Below, piece by piece: positions 1 to 12,000 of a DNA stretch of 15,231 bases; position 1 is the first letter of the stretch, and each line of letters begins with the position of its first letter. The notes beneath the pieces are model-generated. The model saw only the letters and a program-made list of their open reading frames with translations, had not been told where the DNA came from and ran no database searches. The position numbers and the translations under genes are program-made. This DNA is from Endomicrobiia bacterium (lineage in GTDB: Bacteria; Elusimicrobiota; Endomicrobiia; Endomicrobiales; Endomicrobiaceae), in NCBI GenBank assembly GCA_009782015.1, contig WQUP01000049.1:1-15231 (forward strand), read 5' to 3'.

Positions 1-3000
1 CCGGATGCGAAAGTTACAAGGTATGATTACGATGATGAAACCGTAAAAGCGCTGATGGCAAGCACCGGAGCAACAAGAGCCGAAGTTTTAAACCAGCTTA
101 ACATTGCCCAGCAGACCGCGCAAAGCAAAGGCGTTGACTTCCAGACGGTTTTAGACACCATCATGGGTCTTATAAAAAAAGGCGTTGAGCTTGTAAACGA
201 CGCAGCTTTGGCGTTAAAGCAGGTTGTCGGCACCGCGGCAAGCGCCGGCTCTTTCGGACTTGCGGCTATTGCGGTCGATATCATAAACGCCTTGGCCGGC
301 GGAGCGGACAAAGATTCCGCCGTCGAAACCTATACCGGCTCCGACGGGAAAACTTATGTGCGCACCTCTATGGAAGCTTTAAACACCGTGCTCAATAAAA
401 ACGGAAAAGCTTCAGCCGGATACGGAACTACGGTTGAAAATTTTATGGATTCGCTTGCTCCGGGCGAAAGCGCGATATTGTGGGTTGACGGCAACCGTTT
501 TATAACAGTAACAAAGCGCCAGGAGTGGAACTCAAAAGAAAGTAAATACGACATATTTTACGAAGTGACTGACCCCAACAGATACGACGGGCAAAGCGTA
601 AAATACGACGCGGACAATTTTAAAAATCTTATAACCGGCAAAAGAGCGACTTCCGCAGACGGAAAAACAAACTTGGGATATAAAGGCTCAGAAGACGGCA
701 AGGTTAATTTTCTCGCCGCAGGATCTTCCACAAGATACAGCCTTGACTATAAAACAAATCAAAATCCAGGAAGCGTTTCCGTTTTAACCGGCGATCAAAT
801 GTCCGCCATGAAAGGAACGACCGACAGAACAAAGAAAGTTTTGGCCGTTGCGTTAACGGAAAAAACCGTGTGGAAAACGGGCACCAGAGAAGTTATTGTG
901 GAACAGCCGCCGGCGGGCTCGGGCGTTTTTGTCCATCAAATTCAGACGTATCAATATCAGGTTACGATAACGGAACTCTCGCTTGAAGAAAGGGAAGGAA
1001 CCGAGGCCGATTGGAAAGAAAAAGGCGACAGCGGAGCTTTCGGCCAGGAAGGCCTTAAAGAAATGCAGAAAAAATATAACGGCGAAGACGGCAAAGGCGG
1101 ATTAAACGAAAAAGCCCGCGCCGCCGCCCAAAAAGCTGCCGAAACAGCCATAGACAATAACAGCGGAGTTTTGGCAAATGTCATTGTGACTGGAACTCAA
1201 ACTTACAAATATACGCTAAACGTAAACGGTCTGTCTTACACTATGACCGAACAGGAATGGAAGAATTTGTATGAAGGGCAAGTAATCAAACTTAAAGACA
1301 ATGGCTATCAAATTAAGATTATATCCGTGAATAAAGAAACCGGCGCAATTACATACGACGTGACGCGGGTTTATAAGGACGTTACTTACAAGGGAGATAC
1401 ATATTCCTTTGACGACGCAAACCTTGCAAAGTTTTTGAACGGACAAGAAGCCACAGATATTGACGGAAAAACTCACAAGCTTCCAAAGGCTGCGGCGTAT
1501 GAAGACGGCAAATATAAAATTAAAAATTACGCTCTTGGCGCTGACTGGCTGGCTGCGGATGACGACATAGGTATAAGCAATCTTATAACCAAAAATATTG
1601 GCACGACAAGCGCAAACCCTACAGTCGTCGGCGACAGCAGGGAATGGACTGTCACCGATAAAAACGATCCTGACAACAAAGTTGTTTTTGGCAGTCTTGA
1701 CGAGTTTGAAAAATACACAAAAGGAGAAAAGGCAGTTGGCAAGGATGGGAAAACTTATCAAAACCCCGCGTATGCCGGCGGAGTCTATAATGCCGGCAAA
1801 GATGGCACACCCGGAACAGTAAACCCCGGCAATGGCTCAAGCACGCAAAACGATATGATTAAGGTAATAACCAGTAATGACGGAAGCACGAGCGTAAATT
1901 TTTATATAGGCGGCGAAACAATTTTAGACACAAGCATAACTTTGCCAAAAGGGACCGATAAGAGCGTTATAGATGAAGTAAAAAATATGATTTTAGCTGG
2001 CAAAAATTCCGATGAAATCGCGGATTATTTAAAGAAAAACGGAATCGTAACCGACGAAAACATAAAAGACAACGGCATTTCCGACATCATAAACACATTG
2101 GCCGATAAATTCGGCATGAAGAAAGAGGACGTAGTAAAGGCTTTTGCGGACGCTTTTAAGGGGTTTAGCGAATTGCCCGCAGCGGAACAAAAAGCTTTCC
2201 TGGCAGGCATGAAGGCGTTGGCGGATTATTTGTCTTATCCGGACGCAAAATTCGATATTCCCGCGGCAAAGGCTGCAGCTGCGGCTTTAAACAGGCAGGA
2301 CGTTGATATTGTAGGCCTTAAGCTTGTGTTAAACGATATAGCCGCAGGTAGATTTAGCAAAGACAATATACTTGTCGCTTCCGGCGGAAAAGACAGCGCG
2401 CCGCAAACCGTTTTGATAGTAAGTCTAGCCGCCATAAAAGAATTGATGACTAAAGGCTCCGACGATTCCGCTTATGAAGGATACGGTTTAAGCGTTGATG
2501 ACATTATTAACTATCTCAACTACAACGAAAAGTCTCCGGAGTCGGTGGTAATACAGGTAAGCGGTAATAATTTTATAACGATTACTAAAGGCGCCGACGG
2601 CACTTATAATCTTGTTGACAGCTCTATAAAAGACGGAAAAGGAATAAATCTTACAAAAGACCAGCTTAAAGCTCTTCTCAGCGGAGAAGATATTTTTGTC
2701 GGGTCTGAGCAATACAAAGGCTACAAAATAGACGGCGCTCCCGGCAGCCTTAAAGCGCTGACTAACTCGAAAATTCCAGAAAAAGACGCGGCAAAAAAAC
2801 TTACCGACAAGCAAATGGAAGCTCAAACCGGCGGGCAGTATGTGGATATTCCCGTTATGAGCTCGGCGATTGAAAAGGTTACGGAAACAAGAAGCTATAC
2901 CGACGCGGACGGCACAGTGCATTATTATGAAGTGACCGTTCAAAGAGTGGTTCAAAAAGAGCAGACGCAGCGCGTATGGGCAGGCTCTTCTGACGATTGG

Positions 3001-6000
3001 GAAACAACGAAAGACAAAGACGGAAATGACGTGAAAACTCCTAAAGCAGGCAGCAGGGCTGAAGCCGAGCAGAAAGCTTACGACGCTCGCCTTACAGCGC
3101 AGGACGCATCTTTGCGCGCCCAGGCCGCAGAATTTAATATGGATGCCGAAGCCACCGCGTTTAATAATGCTGTAAATGATGCTGCAAATGGCGGCAAAGG
3201 CGAAGTAAACGTTTCCGTAACGGCGACGGTGGATGCCGACGGGAACATCTGGTATAACGTTACGGATCCCAATATGAACGGCGGAAAAACCGTAACCTTT
3301 AGCAAGGAAGAATACGAAAAACTTCAAAAAGGTTTGTCTGCCGAAGCTAAAGACGGACAAAAGTACCAAGGCCTTGCGCAATACAATGAAGAATACAAAA
3401 ACAATTTGGCTGCCGCTTACTTTGTGTCGCTGGCAGAGGCTGTAAGCACAGCCAAAGATTATTTGGATATGGCAAACGGCGCGGCGTCAAAAGCTGTTGG
3501 AGCGCTTGCCGATGCTAAAAAGATGTTTGACAATGCTTTTAACACGCTTGTAGATAAACTCGGAATTACGCGAGTTGCTGCGCAAGCAATGGGACAGGCA
3601 TTATACGATGCCATTACATACATATACGGCCTTATCGGCGCTCTGCAGCAGGCAAGTATTGACGCAGTTCTTGTTTTGGCAAATTCCATGCAAAGTATTC
3701 TCGCCGCCGCCACAAACGGCGCTTTGACAAGCGTCGCTAATCCTTTGAAATTCATAGGCGAGTTAGCCGCAAAGCTTGCTACGGGAATATTTATAAAAGA
3801 TGAGAAAGGAGAGATACTTGGCGTAGTCGTTAACAACGGAGACGGAAGCGTTGGCGTGTGGGGCGCGCTCGGCAAAGAAGGCGATTTGTGGATAGACGAA
3901 AGCCTGCTTGGAAAAGGGGAGCTTGCGGGTATTAAAAATATGACAGACTTCGTTAAATTCATAGCCGATAAAATGTCTATGAAAAACGACGGTTCTTATA
4001 AATTTGACGACGTTGCCTGGAGTTTTGACGACGTATCGGCTTATCTGCGTTCAACGGGCTTGTTTGTGAAAGAATCCAGATACGACGCGTTAGGGACTCT
4101 TCTGTATGTTGCGGAAAATGTAGGCTATCTGCCCGGAGTTCAGGGAGTTAACGGCCCGCAAATGGCCGTTCTATATACTTTCTACGGCAACGATTATTAT
4201 TCAAACAACACGACTGTAACCGGCGCGGCTAAAGGCGAGCAGAAATTAGTTGTTGAGGAATATACGAACTTTGCCGGAAACGGAAAAACGTACGTCAAGA
4301 TCGCGGACACTTATTCGGTAAGCGACACTCCGGCCGGCAAAACGTCAAATGTTCCCGCGAAAGGAAAAAGCGGATTGCAAATCAATATTCCGGGAAAGAA
4401 TATTAACCTTGAAAGAAGGGTTATGTTTATTGACAATGACCCTAACGATCCCCCTGAGAATGAAGACAGATCTTTGGGCATTAAAGGAACCGATGCTAAC
4501 GGCAAGGCTACGTATAACCATACCCGCACGGGTTATGTTTTGGATTATACCGGAAAAGACGGTATGCTTAACGGATACGAAACGTTAACTGTCCGCCCGG
4601 ACGGAAGCGTTTATCCTACAAGATACGACTTAAGCGGCGCCATTATTCCCGGAGGAAAACCCAAAGGCAGCGATGAAGGACAGCAGGCGCAAGAAGACGT
4701 TAAGGAAAGTTTTACGCTTTTGAATATTTTGTCAATGACGCTTAATTTGGATTCGCCGCAAGATAAAGTTTTCAAGGATAAAGACGGACACGTCACAGGA
4801 ATTATGGATTGGGATCCTACGACCAACACATATACTTATTACGGAATGACCGGCAAAGAGGGCGATCTTACAATTAACGATAACGAAAACCCTTCTTTAA
4901 GCAAAGAACATGCCGACGCGATAGCCGCGGGAATTGCGGCCGGCTGGACGTATAACGACGTTGTCGCGTATATGAAGTATAACGGGCTTTTGTCAAAAGA
5001 AGTCAAATACGACAATACCGGAAAGGAGATTTACACAGCCGAACTTATAGACTATAAAAACGGCCAAAGCGCTTACAAATACACGTTTAAACAAGATAAC
5101 AGCGACTATCCTGCGCTTTACGATGCCAAAGCCGGCGAAAGCTATATTGTCGTTGAAGATTATTCAAAAGACAAAACAGGCAAGTGCGCGATACAGAAGG
5201 CCGTCACTTACGCGTATGACGAAAGCAATCACGCCGCGCTTACGACAAAAGACGGCTTGAAAATTCCAAACACAGGTAAACCTATAAGAGCCGTCCAATA
5301 CACTTACCCCGGCGACGTTATGAAAGACAATGACGGAAATCCCATTAAAGACGAAAACGGCAAAGACAAGACATACGACGCAAAAGTGCTTATAGGAATA
5401 TTTGACGATAAAACCGGAGATTTTACGGGCGCGTACAGCGCAAATATTTCCGGCGGAACGATTATCGGCGGAACGATGTATTCCGTGGAATCGCCGGCGT
5501 CTATGCATTTTTTCAGGGAAGTAAACATAGACAAAGAAACAACGAATCCGGAGACAAAAACTATCGGTTTTGACAACGGCATGACGATAGGCATTCTCGG
5601 CGACTACGATGCCGCAATGAAAGATATAAACAATTGGCTTGCGGCCGGATGGAGCTATGAAGAAATAGTAGCCAAATTGAAGAGCGAAGACAGAATCCAG
5701 ACGGAAACAAAATACGACGAAAACGGCAAAGAGATTTATACCGCGACGCGCGTTGCAAACGACGGCAAAGGCAATGCGGCGTTTTCATACAAGTTTGCTC
5801 AGGATTATTCAAACCAAACGTTCCTTGACGCCAAAAAAGGCGAAACAAAAATTGTTTTTGAAAGATACGGCACGGTTGACGTAACAGTCGGCGACGGCAG
5901 CCAAAAAAGAACAAGAATGACCGGCGCGATAACTTATAAGGCCGGCGAAGGCTGCTCAGGCTCGGCAACGCAATTCGGCTTAAAAATCAGCGGCGTCGGC

Positions 6001-9000
6001 GCTATGGAAAGGGCTGTGCAGTTTAAATATCCTTACCAATACGACAAAGAAGACGAAAACGGACAGACGCAAACGGTAAAATGCGACGGCGAAGTTATTA
6101 TAGCCGTGTTTGACGCAAACGGGGACATAGCGTCGTTCAATAAAGGTTTGATAGAAAAGAACGTCTTAAGCGTTACGGAATATAAAATAACGCCGGAAGA
6201 TATAATGAACGAGGAAGACTATAAAAAGTATCTCGAAAATATGGGCGTCGAATCCCCCAAACTTAAAATGTCGGTTAACGAGGCGGCAAGTTCAATTACC
6301 ATTTCAAGCGGCGGCCATAAAAACGGCGAGCTTGAAATATCAGGAGACCTTGCTGCCTATAAGGATGAAGTTCAAAAAATGATAAACGACGGATACACCT
6401 ATGACGAAATAGTAGCTTACCTCAAACATGAAGGAGTTTTAAAAACAGAAACAAGGTATGACGACAACGGCAACTTTGCATATACGGCCGAACTCGTAGG
6501 CTATAGAGATGTCGGCGGCGGAAAGGCGGAATGCGCATACCGTTACGTATTTCACCAAGCTTATACAAACGGCGGTTCATTAAACGTCGCGGAAGGTGAT
6601 TTGAGGCCGCGCATAGTCGTGGAAGAGTACGGAACTGCAGACGGCAAAATACGCGAGACGGCTTCCATGACATACGTTGAAGGAAGCGGCCCGTCTTCTT
6701 CAAAAAACACCACCCAAAACGGAATGACTTTCAAAGGCTCCGTGGGATATTTGGAGCGTGCCTGCGAATACACTTACCCTTATGATACTACCGACGCAGA
6801 CGGCAATCCTTCGACGTTCCCCGGAAAAATTATGACTTGCGTTTTCGGTTCCGACGGCAAGCTTAAAGCTTTTGAGTTCGGCACAATGCTTAAAGGCGGC
6901 GACGTTTCCGTTTACGGATACGACCTTACTAAACCGGACTGCCTGTTCGATTCTAAAGATGCATACGAAAACTATCTCAGGAATTACCACTCTAGCGATT
7001 CAGGCGGGAGCAGCGGAGAAGAAAAAGACGGCCCTGTGGATTTTATGCGCAAAGCGATGCAAAATATCGAGCATTTGAAGCTTGAAAGCAACGGCTCGCT
7101 CTACAGCAACAGCGAAGGCTTTAATTCTTTTACGGATACAAACGAAAATACGCAGCTTCAAGTATATCTGCAAAATGCCGGAGACGCCTACGAATACCAG
7201 ACTTACAAACAGCCGGCTAAAGATGAAAAGACGAAGCAGAGCGACGATATTATAGAGCTTCAAGACGCTTTAAGAGATTTGGGATTTACAGATAAGTCAG
7301 GCGGACAGATAGGGCAGCTGTTAAGGAACGAAATATACATTAATTTGAACTCCATAATAAAAAGAAAAGAAGCCGAACCGAAAAACAGCGACGCTCTTAC
7401 AACGGATGACATTAAAGGTATGTTAAGCGGACTTTCCGACTGGATAGCAGGAGAAAAATCGCCAAATATTTTTGGAAACAGCGTGCCCGATATAAGCGAT
7501 CTCTACGCGCACTGGGTTGCCGGCAGCACAAAACCCAGCGCGCAGGATTCGTTTACCCAGCAGATGCAGGCGATGTTCGGCGCGGCCGGCGGAACTTTGT
7601 TTGACGAAGGCGAAAATGCAAATACGAAAAACAGCATTTACGCAAATCACAATGCCTTTATGAACAACGATTTTTACGTTGATATGAGCAAAGCCCGCAT
7701 ATACAGCTACGACAGCGCAAACCCGAACCAGTTAAGCTATAACACGACATTAGGCGGCAAGAACGTGGTGGTAACGGCTCAAATAAATAATCCTGGGGAC
7801 TGGAGGAAAAACGGCGCCGACATCAACACCGCCGCCGGCGGAAGCGTTACATACACCGACGAGAGCGGAAATTCAAGGACGGTTTCCGGCGTTAAAATAG
7901 ACAAAAATTTTAATCCTGTTTTTGACCCGAAAAAAGATTATCAGGTTACGGAACAAATCCCGGATCCTAAACCCGCAAATGCCGATAAAAACTGGAAAGG
8001 CGGGTATCAGCTAAACGTCTATAACGTGTCAAATTTCAGCGCGGACGACTTCTTAAATTGGGACACGGCTGCCGCCCAAAGCAAATACGGCTATACGTGG
8101 TACGGCTATGACAAAGACGGCATACTTACGTCAATGGGATACGATTACAAAAAAGGCCAAAAGGCAAGAACCGGAATCGGCGACGATACAATAACTTTCC
8201 TTGAAGACGCGCACGCCAAATGGACGGTTAGCAAACCGCCTCAATGGAAAGAGGGCGATTCGTACGAATTTAAACTTGAAAGCGGCAGCGGCGACATATC
8301 GGCGGCATACTCTCACTACAGAAACGGCAAGCTTGACGCCACCGGAGTTTTTAAAGGGAGCTACTTGCCGTATGCAACCGGCGCGTTTGTGCTAAACGGC
8401 AACATAACCGTTGACGCCGGACAGACTATGACCATAGACAAGCCCAAAGGCAGCTCTTCGGCTTTTGCCGGAAAATACGGCGTTGAAAGCTTAAAAGATA
8501 AAAAAGACGGCGAAGACGCCGCAGCGGACGCCAAGAAAACCGAGGAAGAAAACAACAACACCCAGACAAACGCGAAAATTATAGAAACCGCGGACTCTTA
8601 TCTTGTCAGCGGAGGGGTTGTTTCCATAGTCAACAGCGCTTTTGTAGTTATAGGAAATGGAACGATACTTCATACAGGTTCTTTCCTGTTCAGTCTTGGC
8701 ACGGTTGTTGCCGGACAAATGCGGATTTTCGTGGAAAACGGGCAGTACGTTTACCGCGCCGCCGACTCTTCCGGAACCGCCGAAGTGAGAATTATAGATC
8801 CCAACAACGATAATATATCGATTACCACGATGTATGACACGGAAGGCGTCGTAAAAATAACCAAATACAACAAAGCCGTGCACGCCATGGAGACCATAGA
8901 GTACAAAACCTATAATTCCCAGACGGGCAAGTACGAAACTATTTTAAACGCTTCCGGCTTTGCCGCCGTGATAACCACCATTACCGCTTCAAGAGCGGGC

Positions 9001-12000
9001 GACACGGGATTTGGGTTCATAGTGGAAAATATGGCCGGAAACTCCTCTATGCAAATAATCATAGGCATTGACGGAAACATAAAATTAGACGCAAAAGAAA
9101 ACGCTAAGAAGCTTGTTGTCGCAAAAGTTTACGGCAAAAACACGTCCGGCCCGAATGCCGGCGATTCTTTCGTGATGGTGATAACCGGCGACGCAGAAAT
9201 AGAGCCCAGATACGAGTTTCGCCAGAAAGACGGAACCGTTATAGAAATGATAACGCTTGACGGCAAAACTTTTATCGGCGTAAAGAAATACGAAGTAAAC
9301 GGCAGCGTTCAAGTGTCGGCGCAGGATCGCCAATGGGCGCAGGGCAGCTACTCAAGCGGCTACGACCAGTACGGAAATTACGACCCGTACGGAAATAATA
9401 ACGGCCAGAACAACTACAGCTACGAAATGGCGCCGGGAGAAGGAGATCAGTTCTGGCAAAACCTGAAATACGGCTACGGCGGTTTCGGGGAAGGCAGACT
9501 CGGTGACGCCGGCTATGAATGGGACACTAGCGGCGATCCGAACAACAGAAATCTTTACTTTGTGCCTGACGGCACGGGCGGCGGAAAGTATGTTTATTCA
9601 TACACCGGATACGATCTGATTTCGCTTACCTTAAACACTGACGCTTACGGCAACCCGTACAATGACGGAATATTTTTTACCATAGGCGACCCCATGAAAG
9701 GCCCAAACCCTTTAAGAGGACCTCCCAACGGACCTTTGACTCAAACCTATTACGATGCTACTACAATTAGGACTTTCACGCTTAATTTTGACGCGGCTAC
9801 GGGCAAACTTTCCTATACTCAAAAAATAGATAAATTTTTGGATCCTTCAAGAAATCAATGGCTCAACAACGAAGGCGAATACCAGCTTCCCGGCGGCGAA
9901 GTTATTTTGGCCGGAAGCGTTGAAAATACTGACGGCACTCGCAAAGCTATAGACCTTTATTGGATGAAAGACGACGGCACTTTCCAGGGTTTAAGAGAGC
10001 TTACCCAAATAGGCGATTTTTACATAAGGAAAGCAGACCATAACCAAGACGGCAAATACAACACAAATAAAACCGATCACACCCAAAACGTAACCGTTAT
10101 AGATGATTTTGAGAATGATATAAATTACATTATCACCACAAGAAGCGGCGAAAACATCGCTTTCGGCAGCAACGATACTTTTGGTTTTAACCAAACCGCC
10201 GGAAATACCTTCATCTTATCCGTTTCAAAAACCGTTGACTCCAAAGGCAAAACCGTATTTTCAATAGCCATAAAATTGCCGATGGCAATCAGCGTTGATT
10301 ATAAATACAGAGATCCCAAAACCGGAGAAAATAAGGCAGTTGCTTGTGTTATTGTTGCCGGCGCTTCAGTCATGTTTACAAAAGACGCAAACGGACATAT
10401 TACGGCAGACATTTTTGACGGCATTTTGGATATAGGTCATAACACAATAATCACCGGCGGAAGCGGCGGAAGCTCCGGCGGCGAAGGCCCCGACGCTTCG
10501 GATACAAACGCCGTAGTAAACGACCAAGTTAAAGGCAAAGACGGAAAAGTTTTAAAGAACTGGTATGAAGTTTCAAACGGAACGATATCGATAAGAGGCG
10601 GCTCGCTTGTAGTTGTCGGCACAGGGGCTACTTTTAAAAAAGGTTCCGTGATAGGCGGATATACGATAAATGACGGCTCTGTCAAATATATGGGAATGTC
10701 AGACGGCGGCGTTATGGTGCTTGTTTCCGCAGATAAGAACAAACAAGTTTCTGTTACATTCCAAGGCAAAAAGTTGAAATTGGATTCTCAGGGACTAGTC
10801 GGCAACAAATGGGAAAAAACGACGTACGGCGATAACAAATACAATGTTCTCAAGCTTGACAAATACGGCAAAATCGAGAAACACGCTAAAACCTGGGCAC
10901 AAAAAGCAGGAAAATGGATAGGAAAGAATTGGAAAGTAGTAGTTGCCGTCGTAATAATCATAGTGGCTATTGTAGTAAATGTCATTCCTGCTTTAGGCAC
11001 GGCTGTTTCAATTGCGTTGGAAGCAGTTGCCCATGCTTTGCTTGGTTCTATTGCTGCCGCTGCCATTGCCGCGGGTGCATCAGCTGCGGCAATGGGTATC
11101 GTAGCTATAGGTTTAGCTGCAGCTGCCGTAGGCGCAAGTATGTGGGCAGCCGGAAAGTTGACAGGCAATAAATGGTTGATAAATGCCGGCAAGTCTGTGA
11201 TGATGGCAGGCGCTTTTGTGGCAATAATGGGTGTAGCAATGGCGGCCGGCGCTGTTGTGGGCACATTGATTAAAGGGGCTGCCGTTATGCTGTCATTTGG
11301 TGCGTCTGTGGCTACTACGACTCTTATAAACATACTGGCAAGTATGGCAGCGGTTGCTGTTGCCGGTACTACATACTCGGCCTTGGGTTACGGCATTCGC
11401 TATCTTGGGGAAAAAACAGACTTGGAATTTTTTGAGCAGCTGGGACGAGCTATTGCCGGTTCGGGAAATAATTTTAAAGTGGGATTGCTATTTTTTGAAA
11501 TCGGCTGGGAAGAGGGGCATTTCGGATTTGCCTGGGGTTTTGGCATCACTTTAGGTTCCGCCGGCTTTATCGGGTATCAAAAATTTCAAAGCTTTACGAA
11601 ATCGGCAAAATTTTACGATGAAAACGGCGTTGAATATTATGATTATTTCAAAAAAACAAAAGCCGGCATAGACATATCTTATGCCGGTTTTGGAATTACA
11701 TGCTTATGGTCTAATGACAATATTTACGGCAATCGTTGGACGATAGGAGCGCAAATAAGCTTAAATTCCGCGGTTTCGCTTAGCTTTAATATAAATTACG
11801 TGGAAAAAGATCCTTACGGAAGCGGAAATAGCGGCTGGTCAATATCAATCTCTTTCGGAGATAGAAAAAACGGCATTAACTTCGGGGCATCGTATAACTT
11901 TACTCATCAAACTATAAGCGGCAATTTAGGTTTTAGCCTTGGAAAGATTATGATGTCTATTGGCGGATCGTACAGTTTTAAAAACGGAGATTATTCTTTT

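Larger units (their letters stand above)
49..1281 (+). repeat. Macro-repeat copy I (helical leader, C39-like unit, beta-helix-beta)
   Basis: This is the first copy of a protein-level duplication whose second copy lies about 2.0-2.07 kb downstream. Landmarks in the same order in both copies are: a helical leader with Leu and Gly five residues apart (L52/G67, then L2098/G2113), the GNRF/GNNF strand (490 and 2563), a 'D-x(n)-G' box (547 and 2602), a strand ending in VTI/VTV (961 and 2932), an Asp-Trp pair (1009 and 2995), a charged Ala-rich helix, and TEQEW/SKEEY (1246 and 3301). Offsets run from 1971 to 2073 bases, so the copies differ by small indels. DNA identity is low, so the duplication is old. 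Confidence 0.72.
2095..3336 (+). repeat. Macro-repeat copy II
   Basis: This is the second copy of the module described at 49-1281, with all landmarks in the same order: helical leader (2098-2230), C39-like unit (2254-2724), VTV strand (2932), Asp-Trp (2995-3000), Ala/Glu/Gln-rich helix (3043-3170), strand (3202-3237) and the SKEEYEKLQKG box (3301-3333). A region of about 170 bases around 2725-2895 has no clear counterpart and accounts for some of the offset change. Confidence 0.72.

Noticed and set aside
1598..1822. Alternative-frame + strand open frames (also 4349-4588, 6872-7078, 14525-14818)
   Set aside because: Each lies inside the frame-1 gene, is short, and shows no domain or conserved pattern; frame 1 explains the repeats and composition.
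2488..3381. Long open frame on the minus strand (297 codons)
   Set aside because: It is antisense to the continuous + frame, has a Phe/Val/Arg/Ser composition typical of reverse-complement shadows, and lacks any recognisable domain.
7249..7320. Possible peptidoglycan-binding motif (LQDALRDLGF)
   Set aside because: Only the opening helix fits the PG_binding_1 pattern; the following G-x-F-G turn and second helix do not match.
10936..10998. Signal peptide or new gene start at the first hydrophobic helix
   Set aside because: The frame is open upstream with consistent domain structure, no start codon with a ribosome binding site is seen just before it, and several further hydrophobic helices follow.
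10788..11333. Minus-strand open frame of 181 codons rich in Ala, Pro, Ile and Thr
   Set aside because: Its low-complexity composition is the direct reverse-complement effect of the Ala/Val/Gly codons in the hydrophobic + strand region.
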